NCBI RefSeq assembly: GCF_000247695.1
Contig: NW_004624800.1
Location: forward strand, 8,248,224 to 8,312,223
Length of the DNA stretch: 64,000 bases
Reading direction: 5' to 3'
Origin: Heterocephalus glaber
Lineage: Eukaryota > Chordata > Mammalia > Rodentia > Bathyergidae
The notes under the pieces were generated by a model. It was not told the origin of the DNA and made no database searches. It saw nothing but the letters and a program-made list of their open reading frames with translations. Positions 1 through 11,735 of the stretch are shown one piece after another (position 1 is the first letter of the stretch; every line of letters starts with the position of its first letter). Both the position numbers and the translations under genes were made by a program.

Positions 1-28
1 AAAAAAAAAAAAAACCCAAAACATACAA

Positions 29-95
29 TTGTGCTAGGAATGTAACTCAGTGCAAAGGCCTTAGGTCCAATCACCAATACTGAAAAAAAAAAAAT
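29..95 (+). repeat. Degenerate ID-like SINE remnant
   Basis: The region keeps the ID layout (…ggaatgtaactcagtg, …aaggcc, …tccaatcaccaatactg) followed by an A-rich tail. It is shortened and diverged compared with the young copies elsewhere in the window. Confidence 0.5.
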
Positions 96-1494
96 ATATA
101 CATATATATATGTAAATAAATAAAAGATGATAACCTTACAAGGGGGAAACACATAAAAGCAAAATTATAAATTCTATGGAGCTCAAGATTACATCTTTTC
201 AGTCATGCTATATTGCCAGGATCTGGTATGTCTCAGCTATACTAGGGGCTCCATAATCCTTTTAGATATAAATAAATGATAGTAGATTTCAGTTCTATGA
301 CAGAAAAGATAAATGGAAAATAGAAACATCAAAGCATATTTTCAAGCAAAGTCTGTGGATTTGGAAAAACAGGCTAAGAAAAAGATAAAAAGGATTGAGT
401 ATTATATCAAGTAGCAAAGAGAAAATTGAACATTGATCTAATTACAGTTTGAGTTTGAGGACTTCAGTTCTCAAGACAGAAACCATATTTATTTTCTTTT
501 GCCAGTATTTTCTGTGCATACCTTTCATTTACCTTTTCAGACAGCAAACTTGCCCAGCACTTATATGATAAATGTGGGGAATTTATTTACTGCCAATAAC
601 GGACATTCACATAGCCACAGATGTCAGGATGTTCTGAATTCTCCTTGCTGCTGTTTTACAAGAACAACTCTCTGGAAACACTTGTCCTGTCTCTGTGACC
701 TCCAACCTGTGCTTCTCTGCTCAAGAGACACACATCCTACAGAATTCCAGGATGAGTACACCAGAACATCAGGATGGCCTAATTTATTACTAATCCTGTG
801 TTATCTTGGAAGGACACTAATTCTAGAGAGACCTTCAGAGCATTCTTTTTTTTATATCTTGTTGTTTTATTCCCAATATTATTATATTACAAAGTCTCCT
901 AATATTTTCATTTCTTTGGCAGTGGGAGCTTCCCATTGCGCTGAAACACAAGGTGAAATGAAAAATTCCCATTTCTGAAAATTTCCAGGATAACTGGAGC
1001 AATGAAGGTAGATTCTCTCCCCTTCTTCCAAGCCTGCTCCCCGCTCTCTTACTCCATTTTGGTTTTGCTTTCTTCCCTTGTGGGCTCCGTGGGCTATGCT
1101 TCCTCACCAATGATGCCTCTACCTGTTTAGTTTGGGTTTTGTTTTACACAAAGCCTTCTCACCTTTGTCACAGATGAGTTCTCACTCTTTCTTATGTGGG
1201 TGGGCATGACATTGCCTCAGAAACAGTTTTCATTGATTTCCTTGAAAATCCATATTCAGTCCTACTCACTGATCACAAAACTGAACTTGGATAGTGGATC
1301 AGCAACAGTGTTTTTCTCCAGTGCTCACCTTGTGTTTGCTGCTTCTGCTGTGTGCTTGAATAGCCATACCCTGTAGTGAATCTATTTTTCTCAAATTTAG
1401 TTTGATTTTTAACTCTCATGTAATTCATTTTGGAAAATAGATAATATAAAATCAGAAATATGAATCTCTTTTAAGAAATTTTAAAGGGAGATAG

Positions 1495-1675
1495 ATCTTT
1501 CTCAAATGGGAAGGGGTTCAAGAGATAAAGGGAGATGAGAGGAGGGTGGGGAGGTGAAGGGGATGAGAAAAGAATCAAGATGTGCTACATCCCTGTACCA
1601 ACTCCCTACAAAGAATGTAATCACTATGTATGGCAAACATGTACAAATTCAAAATAAAACTTAATAAAAAAGAAA
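1495..1675 (+). repeat. L1 3' UTR end
   Basis: A purine-rich stretch (gggagatgagaggagggtgg) is followed by a terminal 'caaaataaaacttaataaaa' block and an A-rich end. The layout matches the L1 3' ends at 41570-41820, 43690-43860 and, in antisense, 59438-59700. No ORF2 coding sequence precedes it, so it is severely 5'-truncated. Confidence 0.6.
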
Positions 1676-1732
1676 TACAGTAACTTTCAATTCGAAGGAG
1701 TTATGAAAAAATTCACTTAAAGCTAGTTATGG

Positions 1733-2195
1733 GCTGAATTGTATCTTCCAACATGATATGTTGAAGTTGTAACCCCAGGGCCTGTGAATGTGGCCTGATT
1801 TGGGAAGAGGGTTCTGGCAAGTAATCAAGTTATGGAGAAATGATAATGGTTAGGATGGTCCTCATACCTTGGCTGGTGTCCTTACCAAAAGAGGGAAATC
1901 TTGACACAGAGACACAGAGGGAAGAAAAAGATGTAAAGATGGAAGCAGAGACTGAAGGAATGTTTCTGTAAACCTAGAAATGCCAAGGATTGCTGGCAAC
2001 TACCGATGGTTACACAGTGGCTATGTGAATCAAGGGATCTGTCCCAGAACCTTCAGAGAGCATGGCCCTGTTGACATCTTGGCTTTAGTCTTTCAGCATC
2101 CAGAACCATGAGAGAATCCATTCTACTGTTTTAGGTCCATGAGGTTTGTGGTACTTTGTTATGGCAGCTCTAGGAAGCTGATACACATCCCAAGG
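1733..2195 (+). repeat. MaLR (MLT1-type) LTR
   Basis: It starts with 'gggctgaattgtatcttcca', continues with 'tatgttgaagttgtaacccc' and ends with 'ttgtggtactttgttatggc' and 'cagctctaggaagctgatac'. These are the beginning, middle and end landmarks of MLT1-type LTRs as I remember them. Diverged; the exact subfamily is not assigned. Confidence 0.65.
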
Positions 2196-2559
2196 AAGTT
2201 GATACGTTCTCTTACTTGATAAAATATTTCTTGTTTCAGTTCTTTTGGGCAACAGCAAAACGAAAGTAGAAAACAAACTTCCAAAGGGTAGATTTTTGTA
2301 GGTACAACCCCAGGCAAGATGGCCCTTTAGAGGCCTGAAGAGAGGGTCTTCAACTGGGTGCTACCAGCCTCTATACATATCCTGGTGATGGACTAGTTTA
2401 TCCAAAGAGTTCCAAGATTCTTTAAGAGTCTCTCTTGAAGGTTTTTTTATGATTAATTTATGGAGTATGTTAGAATCTTAAGGAAGCATTTACATATTCT
2501 AGTATGTGCATTGTCCTATACTAAATAGTTAAGGAACACAAGAGCTAGAAACCAACTGC

Positions 2560-2865
2560 TGAAGGGATGGTAGTAGCAAGGTCATGAAGGTGAAGAACTC
2601 ACAGTGCCATTAGTGCCCTCACAGAAATAGGCATTTAGAGTGTTCATGCTATCTCTCTCCCTCTTCCTCTCTCACTGCACACATGCTGTGAAGAGATGAT
2701 GAGAAAATAGCAATGCAAAAACCAGGAAGCATGCTCACCAGAGACAATAAATTTGCCAGGAACTTGATCTTGGACTTCTAGCCTCTAGAACTGGGAGACA
2801 TTTTTGTGCTCTAAGCAGCTCCCTGTATGGGACTGTGTTATAACAGCTGGAACTGCTGAGCCAGT
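2560..2865 (+). repeat. MaLR (MLT1-type) LTR, partial
   Basis: Landmarks are 'cattagtgccctcacagaaa', 'ccaggaagcatgctcaccag', 'cttgatcttggacttctagc' and 'ctctagaactgggagacat'. The order fits the 3' two thirds of an MLT1-type LTR. It lacks the usual 5' portion. Confidence 0.6.
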
Positions 2866-3859
2866 TATATCCTGGCAATTCTAGATTAGTAATGAGGAAG
2901 CGATGTGTCCTTTACTGAATCTTACAGATGCCCACACTGCCACCCCTTGCCACCTCGGGCAGCTCCCTACCCCTCTTCTCTCTTGCCACCCCAGCCTGCC
3001 TCTGCACCTTCTCCCTCCCCATGTTCCTCAGAACTCCTCTTCCAACAAAACCAACTCCAGAACTCTCCTCGTACAGCTCCATTTCCTTTTAAGTGATAAC
3101 AAAGGAGAAATTAAAAACATCAAGCCTAAAAAAATGGTAGAAACTTTAAAAATCTTTCTACTCTCTCCTAACTATGGGCCCTGGCCTATATCCAAAAGCC
3201 TATTACCAAGTAATTGGCCAATAAATACATATAATTATCATATTTATTATTCTCTTGATTTTTAAAATTAATGAAGTATTATCTAAAGGAACTGTAGTTG
3301 AGAGGTAGAGAAGAAACCTAACCTCCTTTGTGGAAGAAACATAGCACAAGAATAATCTTTTTCTTATTCTGTATATTCCCAAGCAAGAGCAGAGCAGGAG
3401 AATCCTTAGTGCTTATGTATCTGATCAGGGGTGTTATTAAAGAGAATTGAGGTTTTTCCTGCCATTCACAGGGAGTGATCACAAAGAGGGAAATGTATAC
3501 CTCAGCATGCAACAGCCAAGCTTGCAAGTGCAAAGAAACCAAGACTGCAACAAAAACAAAGTACAGATATGGTTAGGAGAATGAATAACAAGTTGAATAC
3601 TGGAAGCCTTCATATGAGCCTTTCAGGGAAAGAGAAAACCATGGTTTCTTTTTTTCTTTTTCTTTCTTCCATGCTTTTAGAGACTAAGGCGGAATAAATA
3701 CTGTGAGTAGCACAAAAGTTGATAAGAGGCCTATAGTTGAGCAATACTCTGAGGATTCAGATTTTCCTTGAAAAGCATACTCTTTGACATTTTTTTTCAA
3801 GATTTAAGATAAATGGAAAGAGCATTTAAGATCCTCTGGCATCAAACCCTGAACTTCAC

Positions 3860-3990
3860 ACATTATGCTATGCAATGTTCAGAAAAGAGATTATATTGCC
3901 ATGTAATGGATGAAGAAAGGAAGATAAAGCATTAAATGATTCATCCACTGAGTAGCAAAACTATGATCCAAAATCAGGTGTGCAGGATTC
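3860..3990 (-). repeat. MIR SINE fragment
   Basis: A degraded MIR core in reverse orientation: 'ccatgtaatggatgaagaaa', then 'gattcatccactgagtagca', then 'atccaaaatcaggtgtgcag'. This corresponds to the usual 'fraction of column in the MIR core' order of tail, core and trait words, but is heavily mutated. Confidence 0.45.
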
Positions 3991-5689
3991 TTAAGCTTAT
4001 GGTTTACATCAAAGTCCATTTTTTTCCACTCTAGTATTTCTTAGGATGTGTTCATGATAACATTTGCAGCTGACAGAATACTTTTCAACACAGTGTGAAG
4101 TTGTGTGTGTGTGTGCCTGTGTGTGCCTCAGCTGAAGTCACAACTTAGAGGCAGCTCATTTGCAATGGGGAAGCCACCAGCCAGAGTGGAGCACAGGCTT
4201 TAGATCAGACACTGTAGCTACTTGAAGGCGGCTACTTGGAGGTATCTGAGGTCTACTCCTAACAAACTTATTGAATGCCAAATTGGATTTTCTTATGTGA
4301 AATTAGTGCCTTGTTCATTAACATCAGTGTTAGAAAAGAGACTCAAAGCTAAGTCATTTTGAAAACATCTCTTAGACACCCCAGCCTTGTAAGAAGATGG
4401 TATCAGAACCCAATGAGGCCTGTGACCTGAACCCTAATACACAGCTTTGCAGTTGAGCTTTTTGTGACCTGGCACCAGTTCTAAGGGTGGCTGATCTCCA
4501 CTGTTCAGTGTCGCTGCTTTCAGAGACCATTTTATTCCAGGTCTGGCAAGTCAGAGAGCTGGGAAATCATTGAGCTTACTATACAGTTTGCATTAACCAT
4601 GTTGTTCTTACTTGCTAATAAATGTAGAAAGCACAAGAACTTAGTCTACAATTTCCTTTCATTGCTCTCTGGCTGTAAAGCTATAGGAGATTAGTTGATT
4701 TTCATGCATCACTTTTTAGTGATCAGAAAGAATCTACAGATGTACATGTAAAATGGGTATGGCTAATCTATAATTCTGCTTTTCAGGTTATTTGTATCAT
4801 CATCATTTGAAATTTAGAATTCTTCATTTTCTCAGAATCCTATGTCTGAAAGTTCTAGAAGTAAGGCCTGAGATTCTATCTGCATTATAATGCATTCCCC
4901 TGTGGTTCTTCTATATGCTGAGGATTCACTCAACAAGGATACAATAAAAATGCTTCATGATTATTTGCTGACAGTATATCCCAAAGGCAGACCACAGATC
5001 CAACAGGAAGCCCTAACTGCTAGATTTGAAAACCATGATCTGTAAAGCTGTAATACATAGCACACCATAAAGTCCTAAACCCTATGAACTCTAGGCCACA
5101 AATGTGTGGTTAGGGCTATTTGCTTAGCCATCTAGATCAAGGGAAATGGAAGCTGCCTTAGGCATTCAGCAAGGCTATCCACAGATAACAGTCTTCCAGT
5201 GAAGAAAAAGCTAAAGATTGTCAATAGCTTTTCAACTAATAATTGTGATCTATTTCCAATGACAGTGATGAGGACTGTTAGCCAAAAGTCCATCATACTG
5301 CATACATTTTGGGAGGGAAACTAATTTGGTTATTAAGTTGCTTTCTTTTTTCTTTTTCTTCACATCAATCAGCCCCAGTTCATTCACTTTAAGACATCTT
5401 GTCTGACTTTCATCTACTCATCAACTATTTGTTGAGAAACTTTTTAGAATTGTATAGTCTTAGCTCCCAATAAACATCATGGAAGATTAAAGCAGTGCAG
5501 GGCTGGTTTAGGACTTTTGTCTCAAGTTGTCACTCATTAGAGGGGAAAAAATGCCCCCAAAACCAGTCAGAGGTCTTATATTCAGCAGTTGGCCACAAAC
5601 TCAATGATAAGTAAGAAAAGCTCCGAGGGCTTTCTGCTACTTTCTCTAGACAACTTGGAATAAAATGCTTGTCTTGCCTATTTTACATA

Positions 5690-5850
5690 ATTTACTAATT
5701 CATTCATGAATATTTATAGGTCATCTCTTATAGTCTAGGAATTTTTCTAGGACCCTGGAGGATATAGGAGGAAACAATGCAGGTATCGCTCTCATGTTGG
5801 CTTACTCTAATAACTAGAAGGAAACCACGGTGCAAACTGTGATATATAAA
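5690..5850 (-). repeat. L2 3' end fragment
   Basis: The sequence 'aattcattcatgaatattta' followed by 'aggatataggaggaaacaat' follows the reverse-complement L2 terminus (ATTCA repeats, then the conserved 3' UTR). Old and diverged. Confidence 0.5.
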
Positions 5851-6284
5851 TATGTATTTATATAAACAAATAGCTATGCAAATATTAGTAGAAATATTTT
5901 CAGAGGCAAATACATATATTCATGTATTTTCAAAAACTTAAACTGAAGCCTTTTTTAAGGATATGATACATGGCCTTTAGATTTCACATTGCATGATTTT
6001 GGATGAGAAAGACAATAATTTAATAGAAAGATGTATTGATCTAAATTACACACCTAGCACTTTAATAAAACACATCTCCATATTTCATTCACAGTAAGCA
6101 GTCGTTTTCTGGCGAGATGAATTTTTCCACTTAGAAGACATGCCAGGTCCACACTACAGTACTTTTTCACTCAGATTAGAACTTGTCACTTAGAGTCTTC
6201 CATTTTGTGAAGTTTTTCATTGCTTGAGAACCAAGTATTTGTAAATGATGGCTTCTCATATGAGGTAGCCCATAGTGGGAAGTC

Positions 6285-7200
6285 CCTAAAATGGCCCCAA
6301 TATTCCCTAGCTCTGAGCATTCACATGTAATCGCCTTCCTTGAAGGGTGGGCTAGACTTAGTAAATCACTTCTAACAAATCATCTATAATAGAAGTGGTA
6401 GAAGGTTACTGTCAAGATTATATTATAAAGAAACAACAACAAAAATCAAAACTGTATTCCATGTTGGGAATATTCTCTCTTGCTTTTTGGCTTTTCTCTT
6501 CTCTCCTTGCCCTTTCTCTCCTTTTCTTCTCTCTGTTTCTGTCTATCTCACATTGGCTCTCTCCCCAGTCGTAAATAGCAGACTATGCCAGCAGAAGAGT
6601 CACTACAGAAATAGACCAAATGGAGAACTGAGGAATGCAGTCAGCACCAAAAGGCAATAGGGTGTGTAAGAGATTTCCATTACTCTAACAAAATACCTGA
6701 GATAACTTATAAAAGAAAAGCAGTGCTTATTTTGACTTACAATTTTAGAATTTTCAGTCCATGATTGGGTAGAACCATTTCTCTTAGTCTGGGGGCAGGA
6801 GGTGCTGGGTCAGAATGGCAGAGACTGTACAGTGGAATGAACTATTCATCTCATGACCAGGAAGCAAACTCAGAAAGCAAAAGGGGCCAGGATCCCACAG
6901 TCCCCTTCAGGGGTACCCCCCAGTGGCCTAAGGACCTTCCATGAGACCCCATTTCTCAGTAGTTCTGGCAACTCCCAATAGCACCACCTTGAGGAGCAAT
7001 GCATTAGACTCTCAGGGGCCATTCACCATTCAGACTCTCTCAGGGAGTGTGAGCCCTGCTGGAAGTGTTCCCTCTAGCTCAGCAAAACTTCTAATAATGA
7101 AGCCACAGCCAGCAGTCTGAGTGCAACCTAGGGAGAGACTCAAATTAGCACCCCTCAACTAAGCTATTCTTGAATTCTAATCTAGAGACACTGTGAAATA
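6285..7200 (+). repeat. Old MaLR/ERVL-type LTR, split by a later insertion
   Basis: The 5' part (6285-6660) contains 'ggaagtccctaaaatggccc', 'gtgggctagacttag' and 'cacttctaacaaat'; the 3' part (about 7060-7200) contains 'tctgagtgcaacctagggag' and 'gacactgtgaaataaatgtt'. Together they follow the order of one mammalian LTR family, interrupted by a rodent MaLR at about 6662-7055. Confidence 0.6.
6662..7055 (-). repeat. Rodent MaLR LTR (MT/ORR1-like), nested
   Basis: It reads 'actctaacaaaatacctgag', 'gtccatgattgggtagaacc', 'aaaggggccaggatcccaca', 'ccccagtggcctaaggacct'. The same word order occurs at 46322-46675. These are reverse-orientation landmarks of rodent MaLR LTRs. It lies inside an older LTR (6285-7200), which dates it as the younger of the two. 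Confidence 0.6.
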
Positions 7201-7566
7201 AATGTTTACTGCCCTAGAAAGTAAAGTATGAAGCAGTTTGTTGGATGAGCAACCCATACTCCCAGGACCTAACTCTTGGGGATACTACCATGAAAATAAA
7301 TGAATTCAAAATCCTATGTCTTAGACTCTTTACAAAGAGTTGAGTTGGACTAGAAACATACAGTGACATCACACTGATATTTTTATCATGAAGAAACACA
7401 AATTTTCAGTTCTTTTTAATTCATTGAAATTATAGTTTGCTATATCCTGAGATCTGAAGTATTAAATATAAATATTTCATTAAATATAAATAGTTCATAA
7501 TCTAAGCTCACTGAAACTGCATATTTTTTTGCAAAGTTAACCAACAACAATGGCTTTTGTTTTTAC

Positions 7567-7716
7567 CTCCAAAGAAGTACTTCTCGCCAGTTTTCACTTG
7601 AAGAGGACTGTTCGTTCGAACTGCTGATGCTTCGTCTCCATCAATGGTGAGAATAGCAAAATTTTCCTTGGCTAAGAAACGAACCTCATGCCACTGACCA
7701 TCATTCAACCCAGAAC
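7567..7716 (-). CDS. CNTNAP2: CNTNAP2 internal exon (laminin-G domain segment)
   Basis: This exon encodes about 50 residues that include [18 protein letters not shown] and end in GEKYFFGG, a laminin-G strand pattern (QWHxV...L.IDG...FFGG). I recognise it as contactin-associated protein-like 2 (CASPR2), a neurexin-family axonal membrane protein that clusters Kv1 channels at juxtaparanodes with contactin-2; the segment should lie in the second laminin-G domain, before the first EGF repeat. On the minus strand the exon is preceded by a pyrimidine-rich acceptor (GCACCTCCCAG at 7727-7717) and followed by donor GTAAAA (7566-7561). It is 150 nt long, begins after the first base of a codon and ends after the first base of the next, so it is a symmetric phase 1-1 exon with no internal stop. 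The same frame stays open into both introns, but that extra sequence is unrelated to the domain. Paralogues CNTNAP4/5 are less likely from memory of the sequence; an alignment would settle it. The exon number is not assigned. Confidence 0.86.
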
Positions 7717-7741
7717 CTGGGAGGTGCAAAATAAAACTCAG

Positions 7742-7890
7742 TTTAGTTGGACACAATTTAAATATATACACAATTTAAATATATATAAATATACACAATA
7801 TAATTGTAAATAATTTTTATAATTTACATACATAAAATTTAAATATATTTAAATATGTACAATTTAAATATTTTATATTTATATATAAGA
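7742..7890. repeat. AT-rich low-complexity tract next to the exon
   Basis: Repeated permutations of AATTTAAATATATA form an almost pure A/T tract that begins about 25-30 bp upstream (transcript sense) of the splice acceptor. It occupies the usual branch-point region. Probably an expanded AT-rich simple repeat. Confidence 0.75.
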
Positions 7891-7964
7891 AAAATTGAAA
7901 TGTGTATACATTTTTTGGCAAACTTTGTATATACATATAGATACTTTTTTACATATATACATAT

Positions 7965-8170
7965 ATAATTTTTAATTGACAAACCATCATTGCATTACAT
8001 TTATGGAGTACAATGTGATATTTTGATATATGCACACAAAGTGCAATGATTAGACCAATTAGTATATCTACCACTTTACTTACTTGACATTTTTGTTGTG
8101 TGTGATGCATTTGAAATTTACTCTCAGTTATTTTGAAATGTAAAATTCATTATTATTAACTATAGTCAGC
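7965..8170 (-). repeat. L1 3'-region fragment (old, L1M-like)
   Basis: The pattern 'tttatggagtacaatgtgat', then 'ttttgatatatgcacac', then 'attattattaactatagtca' matches, from memory, the end of old mammalian L1 elements read in antisense. The copy is diverged and only about 200 bp is visible. It lies immediately beside the AT-rich tract. Confidence 0.55.
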
Positions 8171-9134
8171 CAAGGAATTACTGGTCAAAATGACAATTTC
8201 AGCTAGAAAGGAGGAGGAACCACAATTTTTAAACAACAAAGTTAGTGCTTTAGAAGTACAATTCATGTATTTTCAGCTTGGAGAATACAGTGCTCCTTGT
8301 AATTTGTATTATTTCATATTCCTGTATCATCATAACTGGTTCTATCTTCCACTGGGCTGAATAAAGCATAATGCAACCCCATCAGGTAAATAAATAGGAT
8401 TGGAATCCATTGGGACACTTGGGAAGAAGAACAGTTTGAATAAAGTCATTTGGGGGATGAGGATGAGATATTTTAATTTAAGAACTTATTTTCTGGTTAA
8501 ATTTGCCTTATCCCACTCTCAGATAAGAAAACAGATTTACGCTTTTTTATTTAATATTTCTCTATTTAAAATACTTTTGTGCTAGCTATTTCTTTACAAT
8601 ATCCACATCTGTAGGCATAATTTACATAAATTAAGTACTAAAGAAAGACACATAAGTATGTACAGTTGACTATTAGTGATCATGGGGACAATATCAGGAT
8701 TATCTGATCATTTATAAACAAAGCATTGTTGTAATTGAGTAGGTTATATTTCAAAGAATAAAAAGCAAGAAAATAAACCAACAACTTCTACCTACAACAA
8801 GCACATTTCATTGTTCCCTAATACACAGATATCTGAAGACAGACATTCTTCTGATCTCTCCACTAGATGGACATGGCTTAAAGTTTCAGTATAGTATGTA
8901 TTCATTTAAAAAGAATAATTAGAAAAGGCACAAACAGCAAAGCAGCCATGGAACACAAGTATCTGGAGAGGCTAGGAAACACCAAGAGACACAGAAGTCC
9001 AAAGAGTCAGTCAGAGTGCTTTTTCTAATGTTGCGAAGGCTTATTTTGTGACAAAAGGAACAGGTTTTTGTTCTAGTTTGCTCCAGATGCCATAATCTAA
9101 AATCCTGCCATAGAACTATAGAAGTTCCTTGAGG

Positions 9135-9224
9135 GGGCCGGGGATTTAGCTCAGTGGTTCTGCCGCCTGCCTTGCAAGCGGAAGGTCCTGGGTTCAATCC
9201 TCAGTACCAAAAAAAAAAAAAAAA
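9135..9224 (+). repeat. ID SINE, young copy
   Basis: A tRNA-Ala-derived ID element with an intact A-box-like 'tagctcagtgg' and B-box-like 'gggttcaatcc', ending in a 17-base A tail. It is flanked by a perfect 15-bp target-site duplication (agaagttccttgagg at 9120-9134 and 9225-9239), the signature of L1-mediated retroposition. Confidence 0.95.
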
Positions 9225-9304
9225 AGAAGTTCCTTGAGGATACACTTCAGTGTCATTAAAGATAAGAAGACTAACAAGTAAAGCTATTTAAAAATAGAAT
9301 CAGA

Positions 9305-9401
9305 GGGCCAGGGATTTAGCTCAGTGGTTTCGCCGCCTGTGCAGGCACCAAGGACCCGAGTTCGATCCCTGGTACCGAACAAACAAACAAACAAACAAAC
9401 A
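9305..9401 (+). repeat. ID SINE with (AAAC)n tail
   Basis: ID body with 'tagctcagtgg' and 'gagttcgatcc', followed by a tail turned into an AAAC microsatellite. A perfect 15-bp duplication (aaaaatagaatcaga) lies at 9290-9304 and 9402-9416. It sits only about 65 bp downstream of the preceding ID copy, in the same orientation but with its own duplication, so the two insertions were independent. Confidence 0.95.
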
Positions 9402-10334
9402 AAAAATAGAATCAGAATAAATCAATGAAGCATAGAAGAAAGATCTAAGGGCCTGATAGTTTATACCAGCAGTCTAAATCGCATGCAGGCCATAGCCAGC
9501 TCACAGACACTTGTTTTTGTCTAGCCTGTAAGCTAAGAATGGTTTTTACATTATTAAATGGTTGAAAAGAAATCAAAAGAGGAATAATATTTAGTGGTAT
9601 GTATGAATTTCATAAATCCAAATCTTGGTGGCTATGTAAAGTTTTATTGAAATATAGCCAAGATCACGTGATTATATATCATCAGTCCTACAACACCCTA
9701 GTCATAAAGCTGCACTGGAGATCATATGGTCTCAAAGTCGAGACTATTTACTATGTGGTTCTCTCCAGAAAAAGCATTAGCTAATGGTTGGTGTATATCA
9801 TTAAAGAAGGCCTGTTGGAACTTAGAAGATAGTCATGTGTCTGTTATATTTACTCATATTAAAATAAATATCATCACAAATAAGTATCCACCATGCATTT
9901 TTTAGGATGTTACATTTAAATTCAGTAATACTGACTGAGCATATTTTACTTCAGTGGAGGACAATTAAAATGCTGGCTCTAAAATAATCTATACAAATAA
10001 CTCCTAAATTTTGAAATTTATAATATATTTGAGTCTATATGTATGTATAATATACATATTATATGGGGAGAGAGTATACTAATATTAATACTACAAAAAC
10101 TATAATCACTTGATAGTCTTTAGTCTGAATATTTCAATAGTGTGTGGACAGCCCTCTGTTTGCATTCTTTCCACTTACAGTCTCTTCTCTCCACAAAATA
10201 ATGCTATCTTTTAAAAAATGTAACTAGCATCACAGTATTTCTGGTACAATAGTTTTCTCTTGCTTCTGAACTTGATTAAAAGCTATGGCCACAGCTTTAT
10301 GGGAAACTGAGCCTTCTGTGGATCATCTGCATGG

Positions 10335-10600
10335 GTTTTGCTGCCCCTCTTCAGGCCTCTGCACAAATGCTATCTTGTCAGAGGCCTTGTATAACCACCC
10401 AGTCCATATAAAGTATTCGTCATAGAACCTTTCATCCTATTGAATGTTTATTTACTAGTTAACTGGTTTATTTTCTAGCCTGACCATTTAATTATAAGCT
10501 TCTTGGTGTCAGAGATTGTATGTGTTTTATTTTCTGTTAAGAATTCTGAGTTTCAAGCAGTCTCTGGCACCCAATAGGTGTGCAGGATTAAGGAAGGAAT
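10335..10600 (+). repeat. L2 3' end
   Basis: Landmarks of the L2 terminus in order: 'cacaaatgctatcttgtcag', 'aggccttgtataaccaccca', 'ttataagcttcttggtgtca', 'cagtctctggcacccaatag'. Diverged, sense orientation, about 265 bp. Confidence 0.7.
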
Positions 10601-11148
10601 CCAAGGGATGATCATGAATACAAGTTTCAGAGAATGCTGAGTTGATGGAGCCCAAGCCTACAATGGGGACAGCATTGGCACTGCTGACCACGGCCTCTAT
10701 GCCAGAAATAGCCATATACCCTGTGATCCACTCAAGGGTAAGAAATAAGTGCAATCCATGAAACTTTCTTAAGTTTGACTGAATGTCAATAGCTCTTCCT
10801 GGAAACTTGTACCATTTGAGACACATCAAAATTTACCTTCCTCTAGTGAATTATACAGTGAAACATATTTTCTCATCTCTCCCTGGTATCAGCTGCAGAC
10901 AACCCCAGACATCGCAGAGGTTTCCAATGATGCAGGGACAGGGAATGGCTAGAAGGGTTGGGTGTGCCAGGCCCAGAAACTAGGACAGAGTCTCAGAAGG
11001 TCTGTCGGGGACAGCTCCCGGCAGCATACTAGCAAATCCTGTATTAAAGAAACATTTTAGTGATCTTCTGCCTTTTTCTGTCTTACCCTTATCCCTCCTG
11101 GTACTTAATTAAATCAATGTAAAATAAACTGAATTTACCCAAATTTCT

Positions 11149-11237
11149 TTTTTTCTTTTTTTTGGTACTGGGAATCGAACTCGGGGACTTTCGCTTGCGA
11201 GGCAGGTGGCGAAACCACTGAGTTAAATCCCCAGCCC
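11149..11237 (-). repeat. ID SINE, young copy (antisense)
   Basis: Reverse-complement ID: T-rich tail, 'ggtactgggaatcgaactcg', then 'ccactgagttaaatccccag'. A perfect 15-bp target duplication (tttacccaaatttct) lies at 11134-11148 and 11238-11252. Confidence 0.94.
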
Positions 11238-11621
11238 TTTACCCAAATTTCTATATTTCGGTCTGCTTTTTAGTACTTGTGGCTTACTTTACAAGACAAT
11301 TCTCATTGTAAAAGAACATTTCTAGATTTTAGTACGTTCTCTTTGTGACCAGAAGAATAACTCTACCAAGTCAGATTTTTTTTTCCTGTCTATGCAAAAA
11401 CTAGGGAAATAATTCTACTTCTTTTCTTTTTTTGCCTTTTAAATATGCATGAAGAACAATGCAAATAAAATCCTCTGTACTGTAAAATTACTATGCAAAT
11501 GAAGCCTTATTCATAAATTAAAATCAGTTAACTGTCGGATAAGCCATAGTGAATACTGAAATACTTTCTTCTCAAGTGGTCTCTTTGAGTTCTCCCACAA
11601 AAATGGTGCTCCAAATGATGT

Positions 11622-11735
11622 GGGGCTGTGTTGGGGGTTTTTTTGTTTTTTGTTTTATTTTTGGTACTTTGGATCGAACTCAGATCCTTGAGCTTGTGTG
11701 GCAGGCAGCAGAATTACTGAGCTAAATCCTCGGCC
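11622..11735 (-). repeat. ID SINE (antisense)
   Basis: Reverse-complement ID with 'ggtactttggatcgaactca' and 'actgagctaaatcctcggcc'. An 11-bp duplication (ccaaatgatgt) lies at 11611-11621 and 11736-11746. About 15 bp of extra sequence (ggggctgtgttgggg) sits between the left duplication and the T-rich tail. Confidence 0.9.

Larger units (their letters stand above)
1..7566 (-). other. CNTNAP2: CNTNAP2 intron downstream of the exon (partial)
   Basis: Sequence 3' of the donor at 7566 in transcript orientation, running off the window. It contains old MaLR LTRs, one L1 3' end, and MIR/L2 pieces listed separately. In 96-1490, 2870-3850, 4000-5680 and 5860-6280 I see only unique AT-rich sequence, with a short GT run near 4101-4118. 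No further exon of the gene was recognised by eye, but a short exon could be missed. Confidence 0.7.

Noticed and set aside
499..978. 159-codon open frame, plus strand
   Set aside because: Composition is not protein-like (many Cys, His, Ser), no homology recognised, and it overlaps an antisense frame.
2903..3265. Proline-rich open frames near 2.9-3.3 kb
   Set aside because: Two frames overlap in different phases across a C-rich stretch; no domain, start context or conservation evidence.
9135..9224. Possible tRNA-Ala gene
   Set aside because: A- and B-box-like words are present, but the unit has an A tail and target duplications and lacks a tRNA fold; it is an ID SINE. The same holds for the other ID copies.
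11000..11035. Short palindrome-like word (gggacagctcccggcag)
   Set aside because: Too short and without a partner structure to call as a regulatory hairpin.
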